Below are positions 9,372 to 17,834 of a stretch of DNA of 63,284 bases, piece by piece (positions within the stretch are counted from its first letter, which is position 1; each line of letters starts with the position of its first letter). The stretch lies in NCBI GenBank assembly GCA_021790675.1, contig JAJYGN010000095.1:1-63284 (forward strand), in the 5' to 3' direction. Under the pieces are notes generated by a model. The model did no database searches. It saw only the letters and a program-made list of their open reading frames with translations, and was not told the origin of the DNA. This stretch comes from Actinomycetes bacterium. Its GTDB lineage: Bacteria; Actinomycetota; Acidimicrobiia; Acidimicrobiales; RAAP-2. A program made the position numbers and the translations under genes.

Positions 9372-10519
9372 GGGCGTGGACGCACCTGGCCACGTCCGAG
9401 GACGTGCTCGACCTGCGCCTGCCGGCCCACGACGCGGGCACGGGCCTCGTCGGGCGGCCTCTCGGCGACTGCCTGGGCGGCGGCGAGTTCGTCTACGAGC
9501 CCTTCGACGCCTACGGTGCGGGTTTGGTCGCCAACCCGAACCTCCTCGTGGCCGGCTCGATCGGCGCGGGCAAGTCGACGCTCGTCAAGATGGTGATCGA
9601 TCGGGGTCTCGCGCGCGGTCGCGGGGTCGTGGTAGTCGATCCCAAGGGCGAGTACGGGGCGCTCGCCGCCTCCTACGGCGTGACGCCCCTCGTGCTGGGC
9701 CGCGACGGGTGGTGCGATCCGTTCGAGGACGACAGCCGCGCCCGCGACCTCGTGCGAGCCGTGCTCGCGAGCGCGGCCGGCGGACTCTCCGACGAACTGC
9801 ACTTCGCCCTTGACGAGACCTGGAGGAGGCTCGGCGCGCGGCGGCCGCGACGGCTGCTCGCAGCGCTGCACGAGCGCTTGGCGAGCGACCTGCGCGGGCC
9901 CGCGGGGCCTCGTCGCTCGCTTGCTCTCATCGTGCGCCGCTTCGTCGAGGGCGACCTCGCGGGGCTGTTCGACGGCGAAGGGCCGGCGCTGTCGCTCGAG
10001 GGTGATCTGGTCGTGCTCGATCTCAGCGCGCAGTGGTCGGGTGACTCGCTCGCGGTGGCTGCGCTTTCGGCGGCGGCGGCCGGTGCGAACCTGGCCCGCC
10101 CCGATCGTCCGGGATATCTCGTCCTTGACGAGGCGTGGGTCCTGCTGAGCGATCCGGCGTCGCTGCGCTGGCTGCGCGGATCCTGGAAGCTGGCGCGATC
10201 GCGCGGGATCAGCCACGTGCTCGTCCTGCACCGCTTCAGCGACGTGGGCGCGACCGGCGATGCCGGCAGTGCGACGCGCGCGAGCGCCCTGGGACTGCTG
10301 CGCGAGTGCGAGACGACGTGGCTCTTTCGCCAAGGCGCCGACGAGGCCCGCGAGATCGCCGCGGCCCTCTCGTTGCACCCGAACGAGTCGCGTTACCTCG
10401 TCGCGCTGCCGCGCGGGGCCGCCCTCGTGCGCTACGGCGCGTTTCGCTCGGTCGTGCGGATCGTCCCCGACGCGCGCGACGCGCGCTTCATCGACACCGA
10501 TTCGGCGATGCGAGGGTGA
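9368..10519 (+). CDS. VirB4-like ATPase
   Basis: Walker A AGSIGAGKST, VVVDPKGEYG, Walker B YLVLDEAWVLL; GTG start overlapping the upstream TGA. Confidence 0.85.
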   Translation: MRAWTHLATSEDVLDLRLPAHDAGTGLVGRPLGDCLGGGEFVYEPFDAYGAGLVANPNLLVAGSIGAGKSTLVKMVIDRGLARGRGVVVVDPKGEYGALAASYGVTPLVLGRDGWCDPFEDDSRARDLVRAVLASAAGGLSDELHFALDETWRRLGARRPRRLLAALHERLASDLRGPAGPRRSLALIVRRFVEGDLAGLFDGEGPALSLEGDLVVLDLSAQWSGDSLAVAALSAAAAGANLARPDRPGYLVLDEAWVLLSDPASLRWLRGSWKLARSRGISHVLVLHRFSDVGATGDAGSATRASALGLLRECETTWLFRQGADEAREIAAALSLHPNESRYLVALPRGAALVRYGAFRSVVRIVPDARDARFIDTDSAMRG

Positions 10520-11679
10520 ACGACCGCCTGGTCCTCGGGAAGCGCACGTTGCGCGGCGTCGCCCTGGGTCCGCGGCTGCGCTTGGGCGAGCGCAGCTCGC
10601 TGCTAGTGGTGGGACCTACCCAGGTGGGCAAGACCTCCTCGCTGGTGGTGCCGGCGATTCTCTCGTGGAGTGATGCGCTGGTGGTCACCAGTGTCAAGTC
10701 CGACGTCGTCGAGGTGACGCGGCGCTGGCGTGGCGCGCTCGGCGCGGTCCAGGTCCTCGAGCCGGGGCGTGACGGCGGGCTCACCTGGGATCCGCTCGAG
10801 CGGGTTGAGTCGCTGCGCCACGCGCTGCGCGTGGCGCATGAGTTGACCAGCCGTGCGAGCCCTCACGCGGACTCCGAATTCTGGAACGCGCTCGCCACCA
10901 AGTTGGTGGCCGCCCTGTTCGTGATCGCGCGACAGAGCCGACGCAGCGTCTTTGACGTCGCGCGGGTCCTCGATACACGCGCCTTCGACGAGTGGCTCAC
11001 CCGTGCGAGCGAGGCCGCGGATCTCCTGCGAGGGTTTCTCGAGCACGACGCCAAGACGGTCGACGGCGTGATCACGACGGCCGAGACCATGCTGCTGGCC
11101 TGGCGCTTCGCTCAGCCCCTCGCCCGCGTACGCGACGTCGTCCACGGACCGCACACCCTCTATCTCGTCAGCCCGCGTGGCGAGCAACGTCACTACGAGT
11201 CGCTCTTTCGCGGGGCGCTGCGCGCGGTGCTCGAAGAGCAGCAGCGACTCGTCGACGCCGGCAGCGCCCGACCGTTGCTGCTCGTGCTCGACGAGGCGGC
11301 CACCGTCGCGCCCCTCGATGACCTCGACGAGCTGGCGGCGACGCTGGCGGGGCTCTCGGTCACGCTGGTGACCGTGGTCCAGGACTTCGCGCAGCTGAAC
11401 GCCCGTTGGGGCAAGCGCGCGGCGACCATCGTGAACAACCACACGACGCGTCTCGTCCTGGGCGGTCTGGCCGATCCGGCGGTCGCCACCTTCCTGCCCG
11501 AGGCGGCGGGTTCCAGCGAGGCGCCACTTCGGCGGCTCTCGCCGGGGACGGGTCTCGTCGTGTCGCGCTCGGCGCCGGTCGCGCCGGTTCGCCTGGTGCC
11601 GTGGTGGCGCCAGCGACACCTTCGTCATCGTGGTCGCCGCGACGTCGCTACGATTCGCTGGTGGAATCGACGCACCTGA
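10516..11679 (+). CDS. VirD4/TraG-like coupling ATPase
   Basis: Walker A VVGPTQVGKTSSLVVPAIL, VVTSVKSDVVEVT, Walker B LLVLDEAATVAPL; GTG start with 4-nt overlap. Confidence 0.85.
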   Translation: MNDRLVLGKRTLRGVALGPRLRLGERSSLLVVGPTQVGKTSSLVVPAILSWSDALVVTSVKSDVVEVTRRWRGALGAVQVLEPGRDGGLTWDPLERVESLRHALRVAHELTSRASPHADSEFWNALATKLVAALFVIARQSRRSVFDVARVLDTRAFDEWLTRASEAADLLRGFLEHDAKTVDGVITTAETMLLAWRFAQPLARVRDVVHGPHTLYLVSPRGEQRHYESLFRGALRAVLEEQQRLVDAGSARPLLLVLDEAATVAPLDDLDELAATLAGLSVTLVTVVQDFAQLNARWGKRAATIVNNHTTRLVLGGLADPAVATFLPEAAGSSEAPLRRLSPGTGLVVSRSAPVAPVRLVPWWRQRHLRHRGRRDVATIRWWNRRT

Positions 11680-12413
11680 CGAGCGGGGCCCTGCTCGCGG
11701 TCGACATCGGCGCGACCAACATCAAGTACTGCCTGGTCGACGCGGACGGCACCCTGCTCGAGGACCCGCGACGACGCCCGACGCCCTATCCCTGCACCCC
11801 CGAGCGACTGGTGGGTGTGGTCGCGGACCGGATCATCAAGGCCAAGGTCGAGCGCGCCGGGGTGGGCTTTCCCGGTGAGTTCACCGATGGGCGCGTGGTG
11901 CGCCCCGGCAATCTGTCGCGCCCGGGCGGGGTCTCAACACCCGTCGACCCCGAGCTCGACGCGCACTGGCGCGGCTTCGAGCTTCAGCGCGCGCTGCGCG
12001 AGGCGACCGGTGCCGACGTGCGTATGGTGAACGACGCGTCCCTGGCGGCGCTGGGCGCGAGTCAGGGGGTGGGTCGCGAGGTGGTGATCACCCTCGGCAC
12101 GGGATGCGGGCTCGCCCTCGTCGTCGACGGCGAACTCGTGCGCGTGCGCGACGTCGGCGCGGCGGCCTTTGACGACGGTCGCACGTTCGACCAGGCGCTG
12201 GGTGAGCGGGCCCGCGCCGAGGACGAGGCCCGCTGGCACCGCGACCTGGTCAAGGCGGTCGCCGGCTTCACCGACGAGTTCGCCGCAACTGCCATCCACC
12301 TCGCCGGCGGCAACGCCCGGCGCGTGACGCCCGACGTCTTCGCGGACCTTGCGGTGCCCGTCGAGATCGACGGAAACTTCGCACCGTTGCGCGGAGCTGC
12401 CCGACTCTTCTAG
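11661..12413 (+). CDS. ROK-family sugar kinase / polyphosphate glucokinase-like
   Basis: LAVDIGATNIKYCLVD, GVGFPGEFTDGRV, LGTGCGLALVVDGE; starts 19 nt inside the TraG-like gene. Confidence 0.75.
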   Translation: MESTHLTSGALLAVDIGATNIKYCLVDADGTLLEDPRRRPTPYPCTPERLVGVVADRIIKAKVERAGVGFPGEFTDGRVVRPGNLSRPGGVSTPVDPELDAHWRGFELQRALREATGADVRMVNDASLAALGASQGVGREVVITLGTGCGLALVVDGELVRVRDVGAAAFDDGRTFDQALGERARAEDEARWHRDLVKAVAGFTDEFAATAIHLAGGNARRVTPDVFADLAVPVEIDGNFAPLRGAARLF

Positions 12414-13591
12414 TTGCGCGCGAGCGCCAGGGCGCCGGTCGCGAGCGTTATGGCGAAGACCCGGCACGCCTCGTCGACGACGACGAAGTTCGGGCTGTGG
12501 TGCATGCCGCTCGAACCGTCGGGCGCGGCGCCGCCGACGAAGAGGTAGCAGCCGGGCACGCGGTTCAAGAGTTCGGAGACGTCGTCGCTGGGACTCACCG
12601 GGCCCATCTCGGCGTAGAGGACGCCCGGGGCGTTCCCCAGCGCGCCGGCGACGATCTCCAACGCGCGCACGTCGTTGGTCACGGCGGGGGTCGAGAACGT
12701 GAAGTCGATGTCGGCCGTGACCGAGAACCGGCTGGCGACCGACGCGACGAGCGCATCGAGTCGCGCCAGCGCTTCGACGCGCTGGTCGTCGGTGAAGGTT
12801 CGCAGCGTGCCCGAGAGGCTTGCGTGGCGCGGCACCACATTGGGCGCACTGCCGGCGCGGATCACCCCGGCCGAGCATGCGCACGCGGTGCCCTCGAAGG
12901 AGAGTCCTTCGACGACTTCGCCCAGGCGCGGGGCGAGGTCGCTGACGGCGAGCACGACGTTGCCCACGTCGCTCGCCATGGCGCCATGTCCGCCCGCGCC
13001 GGTGAGGTGGATGTCGAAGGCGTGGGCCTCGCTCATGATGACTCCGGGACGCGCCGCGACGAAGCCGACGGGACCGAGGCTCGACACGTGGGCGCCGATC
13101 ACGTAGTCGACGTCGCGTCCCTCGAGCAGGCCGCGTTCGAGCATGGCACGCGCGCCGCCGAGACCCTCCTCGGCGGGCTGGAAGACCAGTGTGAAGGCGC
13201 CGACGAGTTCATCCGCCTCGTGCAGTCGCGCCAAGAGATCGGCCACTCCGAGTGCCGCGGCCGTGTGCACGTCGTGGCCGCAGGCGTGCATGACGCCCGC
13301 GGTCTCGCTGGAAAAGGCGAGGCCGGTCTCCTCGCCGACCGGCAGGGCGTCAATGTCCGCGCGGATCATGACGCGTCGTCCCGGTGCCCCCTCCAGGGTC
13401 GCCACCGCGCCCGTCTCGGTGGGGCACTCCTCGAGGCGCCAGCCGAGCTCCTCGAGGCGGGTGCGGATCACGGAACTGGTGCGGAACTCGGCGAAGGAGA
13501 GCTCCGGGTGGGCGTGCAGGTCGTGGCGGATCGCCACCATCGGACCCTCTATGAGGTCGAGGAGGCGAGGCAGGTCGTCGGTCAGGGCCAC
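12410..13591 (-). CDS. M20-family amidohydrolase (amidase/hydrolase)
   Basis: RHDLHAHPELSFAEFRTS, MHACGHDVHTAAALG, FQPAEEGLGGA. Confidence 0.92.
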   Translation of the reverse strand: MALTDDLPRLLDLIEGPMVAIRHDLHAHPELSFAEFRTSSVIRTRLEELGWRLEECPTETGAVATLEGAPGRRVMIRADIDALPVGEETGLAFSSETAGVMHACGHDVHTAAALGVADLLARLHEADELVGAFTLVFQPAEEGLGGARAMLERGLLEGRDVDYVIGAHVSSLGPVGFVAARPGVIMSEAHAFDIHLTGAGGHGAMASDVGNVVLAVSDLAPRLGEVVEGLSFEGTACACSAGVIRAGSAPNVVPRHASLSGTLRTFTDDQRVEALARLDALVASVASRFSVTADIDFTFSTPAVTNDVRALEIVAGALGNAPGVLYAEMGPVSPSDDVSELLNRVPGCYLFVGGAAPDGSSGMHHSPNFVVVDEACRVFAITLATGALALARN

Positions 13592-13656
13592 GTGGGCATG
13601 GTAGAGGCGAGGCCGCCCTTGGTCGAGGACCGCTAGGATAGGAGGCCTGTATTACT

Positions 13657-13730
13657 GCGGCTGTAGCTCAGCGGATTAGAGCATCGGTCTACGGAACCGA
13701 GGGTCGGGGGTTCGAATCCCTCCAGCCGCA
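13657..13730 (+). tRNA. tRNA-Arg(ACG)
   Basis: Cloverleaf by eye: GCGGCTG/CAGCCGC acceptor, TCGGT-CTACGGA-ACCGA anticodon arm (ACG), GGGGG-TTCGAAT-CCCTC T arm. Confidence 0.95.
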
Positions 13731-13930
13731 CTGCGAGACCTGAATCTCAGGTTCGGTCCACGTGTCGATGAATCCACGTGGTCCGAGCCCAGACATTGAA
13801 GCACAGGTGGATCGAGAGATCTTCGTACAACGCACTAGTGACCTCGAGGTCATTCGCCGGACCCGCCGACTCTGCGCCAGTGGGCGACGCCGTCAAGGAC
13901 CGTGTTGGCTCGGGAGTATTACTGTCGAGC

Positions 13931-13980
13931 ACTCGGCCGGCGGGTGGTTCTCGGGGGAACGAGCGACCCGCCGGCCGAGT
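13931..13980. terminator. Strong GC-rich hairpin, terminator-like
   Basis: 15-bp perfect stem ACTCGGCCGGCGGGT / ACCCGCCGGCCGAGT just downstream of the minus-strand gene ending at 13995; no clear U-tract. Confidence 0.6.
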
Positions 13981-13994
13981 TGACGACGTTGCTT

Positions 13995-15176
13995 CTAGCG
14001 CTGGTTGTAGCGCACCGACGTGCGCTGACCGTGAGCGAACACGAGGAAGAACGTGTGCACACCACGCGGAGCAAATGCGGAGATCGTGACGCGAATGGTC
14101 AGGACCTGACCCGTGTCGCGAATCACGCCGACCCTGGTTCCGCCCACGCTGCTGTTGAAGCGGGGCTGACCATAGAAGTGGGCGCCGATGACTGACGTCA
14201 CGATGGAACGTCCGGTGAAGACGGCAGAGCTCATCTTGATCGCACGCGGCGCGCTGGCCACTCGGCGAGCGAGCGTGACCGTCGTGGCGCTGGACTTGGC
14301 GTCGAGGTAGATCGTGTCACCGGCCTTCATCACAGTGACCTGGCATGTGCCAGCGGTTGACGCGTGCAAGATGCCACTGGACACCGAGCACAAAGCGCTT
14401 CCGGCGCTCGTGACGGCGTAACTGACGGCGCCCGATCCCGAACCACCCGACGATGTCAGCGAGAGCCCGGTTCCGACGAACCCAGTCACGCTGGTGAGGT
14501 AGAGGGGTGCCTGGGTCTTCAGGGCCGTCGTACGCACCGTGATGCTCTGGCGAATCTGCACGGCGGCGGCAAAGGCGCCGTTACCGGCATCGTTGAAGTC
14601 CACCAAGCACGTACCCGGTGCGGTGAAGCTGATCTTGTTGCCCGACTTCATCGCGCAGCCCGTCGAGTTCCCGTCGAGGGAAATCTTTACGGTGTCACCC
14701 GAGGTCGCAGTGGCACTCGCGCTATAGGTGTCGTGCACGAGTCCCGTCGTTGGGGCCGTGCTGGGGTGGATCGTATTAGCCGAATACACCTGAACGTGCT
14801 GCTGCACCTGGTTCGCCGCGGCGTAGGTCGCGTTGCCGGCGTCGTTGAAGTTGATGACGCAGTTGCCCGAACCAGTGAAGCTGACCTTGGTTCCGGCGAG
14901 CGTGCAACCGGTGGAGGTGGCATCGGTCGAGATGATCACCGTGTCACCGGAGGTGGCCGTGGCACTCGTTACGAAGGACCCGCCTGCGCTGCCGGCGGAC
15001 GGGGTCGCTACCGCGGTGATGGTGTTCGTCTTGGTACCCGCGGCCGATGCGGGCCCGGCGGCCGCGAAGTTCAACCCCACGACCAAGAGCGCCGCAGTCG
15101 CCGCCGAGGCGATGAACGGGGATGTGAGGGATCTCGTCAACCAACGACGAGTGTGGACGTTTGAGGTGTTTCGCAC
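13995..15176 (-). CDS. Secreted protein with Ig-like/big repeats
   Basis: Signal peptide (FAAAGPASAAG); repeated 'STGC...ISFTAPGTCLVDFNDAGN' segments. Confidence 0.7.
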   Translation of the reverse strand: MRNTSNVHTRRWLTRSLTSPFIASAATAALLVVGLNFAAAGPASAAGTKTNTITAVATPSAGSAGGSFVTSATATSGDTVIISTDATSTGCTLAGTKVSFTGSGNCVINFNDAGNATYAAANQVQQHVQVYSANTIHPSTAPTTGLVHDTYSASATATSGDTVKISLDGNSTGCAMKSGNKISFTAPGTCLVDFNDAGNGAFAAAVQIRQSITVRTTALKTQAPLYLTSVTGFVGTGLSLTSSGGSGSGAVSYAVTSAGSALCSVSSGILHASTAGTCQVTVMKAGDTIYLDAKSSATTVTLARRVASAPRAIKMSSAVFTGRSIVTSVIGAHFYGQPRFNSSVGGTRVGVIRDTGQVLTIRVTISAFAPRGVHTFFLVFAHGQRTSVRYNQR

Positions 15177-15901
15177 TGTGCTTCCTGTCTTCTGACGGAG
15201 TCTGACGAAGTGTCAGACGAGAAGGAAGCAAGTTTCTAGACGTCCTGAGAGGTAGCGTACTTCGTTCGTCTCCCAATTACTGGTCGGGCTAGACACCCGG
15301 CTTCCGCGCGACGATTTCGTCAGATGAACCGTGAGTCGTGGACTACCTTCAGCGCCATTCCCGGGACATTGTGGCTTTTCGGCGATGTGTCCTCTCGCAC
15401 TCGAACACAACGCCAAAGTCGGGTCGCAACTGAGGTGCGTTAACGGAGGTTTTCGAAGGGCGACTCGATCACGTCGGTTCCCTCATTGAGAACGGCGGCT
15501 CGTCGTCACCGACGACGCACCATCGAGGCTGAACACATCAAGCTCTCCTGGCCCCTGCCTCGTCGCATCTCGAGGGGTGGCTGAAGCGCGCTGACACATT
15601 GGGCCTCGTGCCGGGAGAGCCAGTCGTCGACGCCGATCGCTTGGGCGATCGTCTCGACCCTGGTGCCAAAGGTCGGCAGTACACGAACGGGCGTGTTCAC
15701 TTGGGCCGCGAGGATGTTCTGGTCGACCCCACCCAGGCCAACCGGTACCTGACGCGTTTCACCCGGTGCTTCGCCCCTACCTGTCCGAACACCGCTCGCG
15801 ATACTTCGAGATCTCAGCGACTTTGCGACGAGCTCTCGCGTAGTCCGGCACGGGACGATACGGACACCGTCTCGCTACCCGTATCGGCGCAACGAGAGTG
15901 A

Positions 15902-16726
15902 TTAGACCACGGCCCGACCCGTCGCCAGACGCCGGCGAGTGTCGGCGAGCACCCAGTTAAGGGGAAAGTGGCGCAGCGGCGCGGGCAGTGCTCGCCAGAG
16001 CCGGGCGGATGACGCGACGAGAAAGCGCGCGACGTTCTGTCTCCGGCCGCTCCAGGTCAGGCCCAGCTCGCGACGCAGAACCTCGGGGAGGAAGTAGGAG
16101 ACGAGTAGTCCGTTCACCGGCCCGAGGACGACGGCCAGGGGGCGCGGGAGGAACTCCAGGCGGACGAAGGAGCGAAGGTAGTCGCCCGTCACATCATCGA
16201 AGCCGACATGATCCATTTTCTCCTCCCAGTAGTGTTCGAAGGCCGCGCGATCGAGCGGCCACCAACCCTTGGGGACCTGCAAGGTCGTGCCCAGGCGCTC
16301 GGCCACCCGGTAAAGCTCGTCTTCTACTTCGGCGAGCTCGACTCCGGCGAGCTCGACGGCCTGGCGCGATCCCTGGTAGAGGCAGGCCGCAACCCAGCCC
16401 TGCAGGTCGGGGTCAAAAGCGCTGTAGGTGATCGGGTCGCCGGGTGCGGAACGCACGCGGGCGTGGGACCGGTCGATTTCGCGGCGCAGAGCAACACGTT
16501 CAGCGTCGGTGCCGAAAACGGCGATGGTGAGGAAGGCCAGGGTCGTGCGCGTGCGCTTGATCGGGTGGTGAGTGAGGGCCCCCTCGGTCACCGGGCTACG
16601 CGCGACCGCGTGGCCGACAGGGAGCTGGCTGAGCTGCATCACCACGTTGGCGCCGGCCGGCAGGAGGGCGACGCCACTCATCAGCGCGTCGCTCAGGTGA
16701 GGACTCAGTTCGGGGGCGTTGTCCAC
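15902..16726 (-). CDS. DUF2236 / MpaB-like oxygenase family protein
   Basis: ALLPAGANVVMQLS..GHAVARSPV and HARVRS.GDPITYSAFDPDLQGWVAACL pattern. Confidence 0.8.
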   Translation of the reverse strand: MDNAPELSPHLSDALMSGVALLPAGANVVMQLSQLPVGHAVARSPVTEGALTHHPIKRTRTTLAFLTIAVFGTDAERVALRREIDRSHARVRSAPGDPITYSAFDPDLQGWVAACLYQGSRQAVELAGVELAEVEDELYRVAERLGTTLQVPKGWWPLDRAAFEHYWEEKMDHVGFDDVTGDYLRSFVRLEFLPRPLAVVLGPVNGLLVSYFLPEVLRRELGLTWSGRRQNVARFLVASSARLWRALPAPLRHFPLNWVLADTRRRLATGRAVV

Positions 16727-16799
16727 GGGCTCAGCGTAGGATGACGAACCGGGGCCGGGAGACGTTCGGCAGCGAGCTCGGTGCTAGCGAGGAGCGATC

Positions 16800-17420
16800 A
16801 TGTCTGACGCGCACGCGAGTCAGCCACCTACGCCGAGTCCCTGGGACGAGCGCTATCGCACCAATCCCTGGCCCGCTGAGCCGGACCCCGAGCTCGTCGA
16901 ACTGGTGACGCCGCTCGCGCCGGGCACCGCACTCGACCTCGGCTGCGGCACGGGGCGCAACGCACTGTGGCTGGCGGGTCGGGGTTGGCGGGTGATCGGC
17001 GTCGACTCCTCGAGCGTGGGACTCGAGATCGCTGAGGCTCGGGCCCGTGAGCAGTCCCTCGCCGCAGACTGGGTTCTGGCCGATCTCATGACGTACTCGC
17101 CGCAGGCGCCCGTCGATCTCGTGGTGATGGCCAACATCCACCCGGCGCCGCACGAGCGGGCCGAACTCTTTACCCGCGTGGCCGCCGCGGTGGCGCCCGG
17201 CGGACATCTCTACGTGATCGGCCACCATGTCGAGGCGCTCGGGGCCGCCGGCCCACCAGATCCGGCTCGCCTCTACACCGAGGACACGTTGCGCGACGCG
17301 TTCGTCGGGCTGCGCGTGGAGCAATTGGCACGCATCGACCGTCCGGCCGAGGGTGAGGGTCCCGCCGTCGTGGACGTCGTGCTCTGGGCGAGGCGTCCGT
17401 CGCTCGGCGAGTCCTCGTGA
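16800..17420 (+). CDS. Class I SAM-dependent methyltransferase
   Basis: ALDLGCGTGRNALWLAGRGWRVIGVDSS. Confidence 0.88.
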   Translation: MSDAHASQPPTPSPWDERYRTNPWPAEPDPELVELVTPLAPGTALDLGCGTGRNALWLAGRGWRVIGVDSSSVGLEIAEARAREQSLAADWVLADLMTYSPQAPVDLVVMANIHPAPHERAELFTRVAAAVAPGGHLYVIGHHVEALGAAGPPDPARLYTEDTLRDAFVGLRVEQLARIDRPAEGEGPAVVDVVLWARRPSLGESS

Positions 17421-17492
17421 CTCGCTCCGGCTGAGGACGTTGCCGATTCGGCGTCGGAGGCGTCACTGCACGCGATTTGTGGGGGTCGCCAC

Positions 17493-17789
17493 CTAGTTCG
17501 TCGGGCGTACCATTGCGCGCTGGCAGACCCGAGCCCGCCAGGTGCTCACGCCGGCGAGCACCGTGGCTGCTACGGCCAACCAGGCCCAGGCGCTGCCGAT
17601 GGCGACGAGTGCGGCGGCGATGAGGGCGAGCTCGACGCAGATGACCGCGACCATGCCGAATGCGTAAGGGCCGTACTCGCGGGCCGCTTGAGTGATCTTG
17701 GCGGACTCGGCTGCGTGGTGGGACCAAAAGGTGCGCAGCACCGCTCGCTTCTCAGTGAACGTGCAGCTGCGGTAAGCCGTGAGTCCCAC
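17493..17789 (-). CDS. Small two-TM hypothetical membrane protein
   Basis: 98-aa ORF with hydrophobic AFGMVAVICVELALIAAALVAIGSAWAWLAVAATVLAGV. Confidence 0.5.
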   Translation of the reverse strand: MGLTAYRSCTFTEKRAVLRTFWSHHAAESAKITQAAREYGPYAFGMVAVICVELALIAAALVAIGSAWAWLAVAATVLAGVSTWRARVCQRAMVRPTN

Positions 17790-17834
17790 GCGGACATGGT
17801 ACCGAGCGGGCTGTGGCGTCGCCCGGGGCCGCGA

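Noticed and set aside
6945-13730. Integrative conjugative element ending at tRNA-Arg
   Set aside because: No integrase, relaxase or excisionase and no visible duplicate of the tRNA 3' end; core-type genes lie between. Kept only as a rival explanation for the T4SS-like genes.
13657-13730. Special significance of tRNA-Arg(ACG) with tadA in the same window
   Set aside because: TadA does modify A34 of this tRNA, but the genes are 31 kb apart and the pairing is universal in bacteria.
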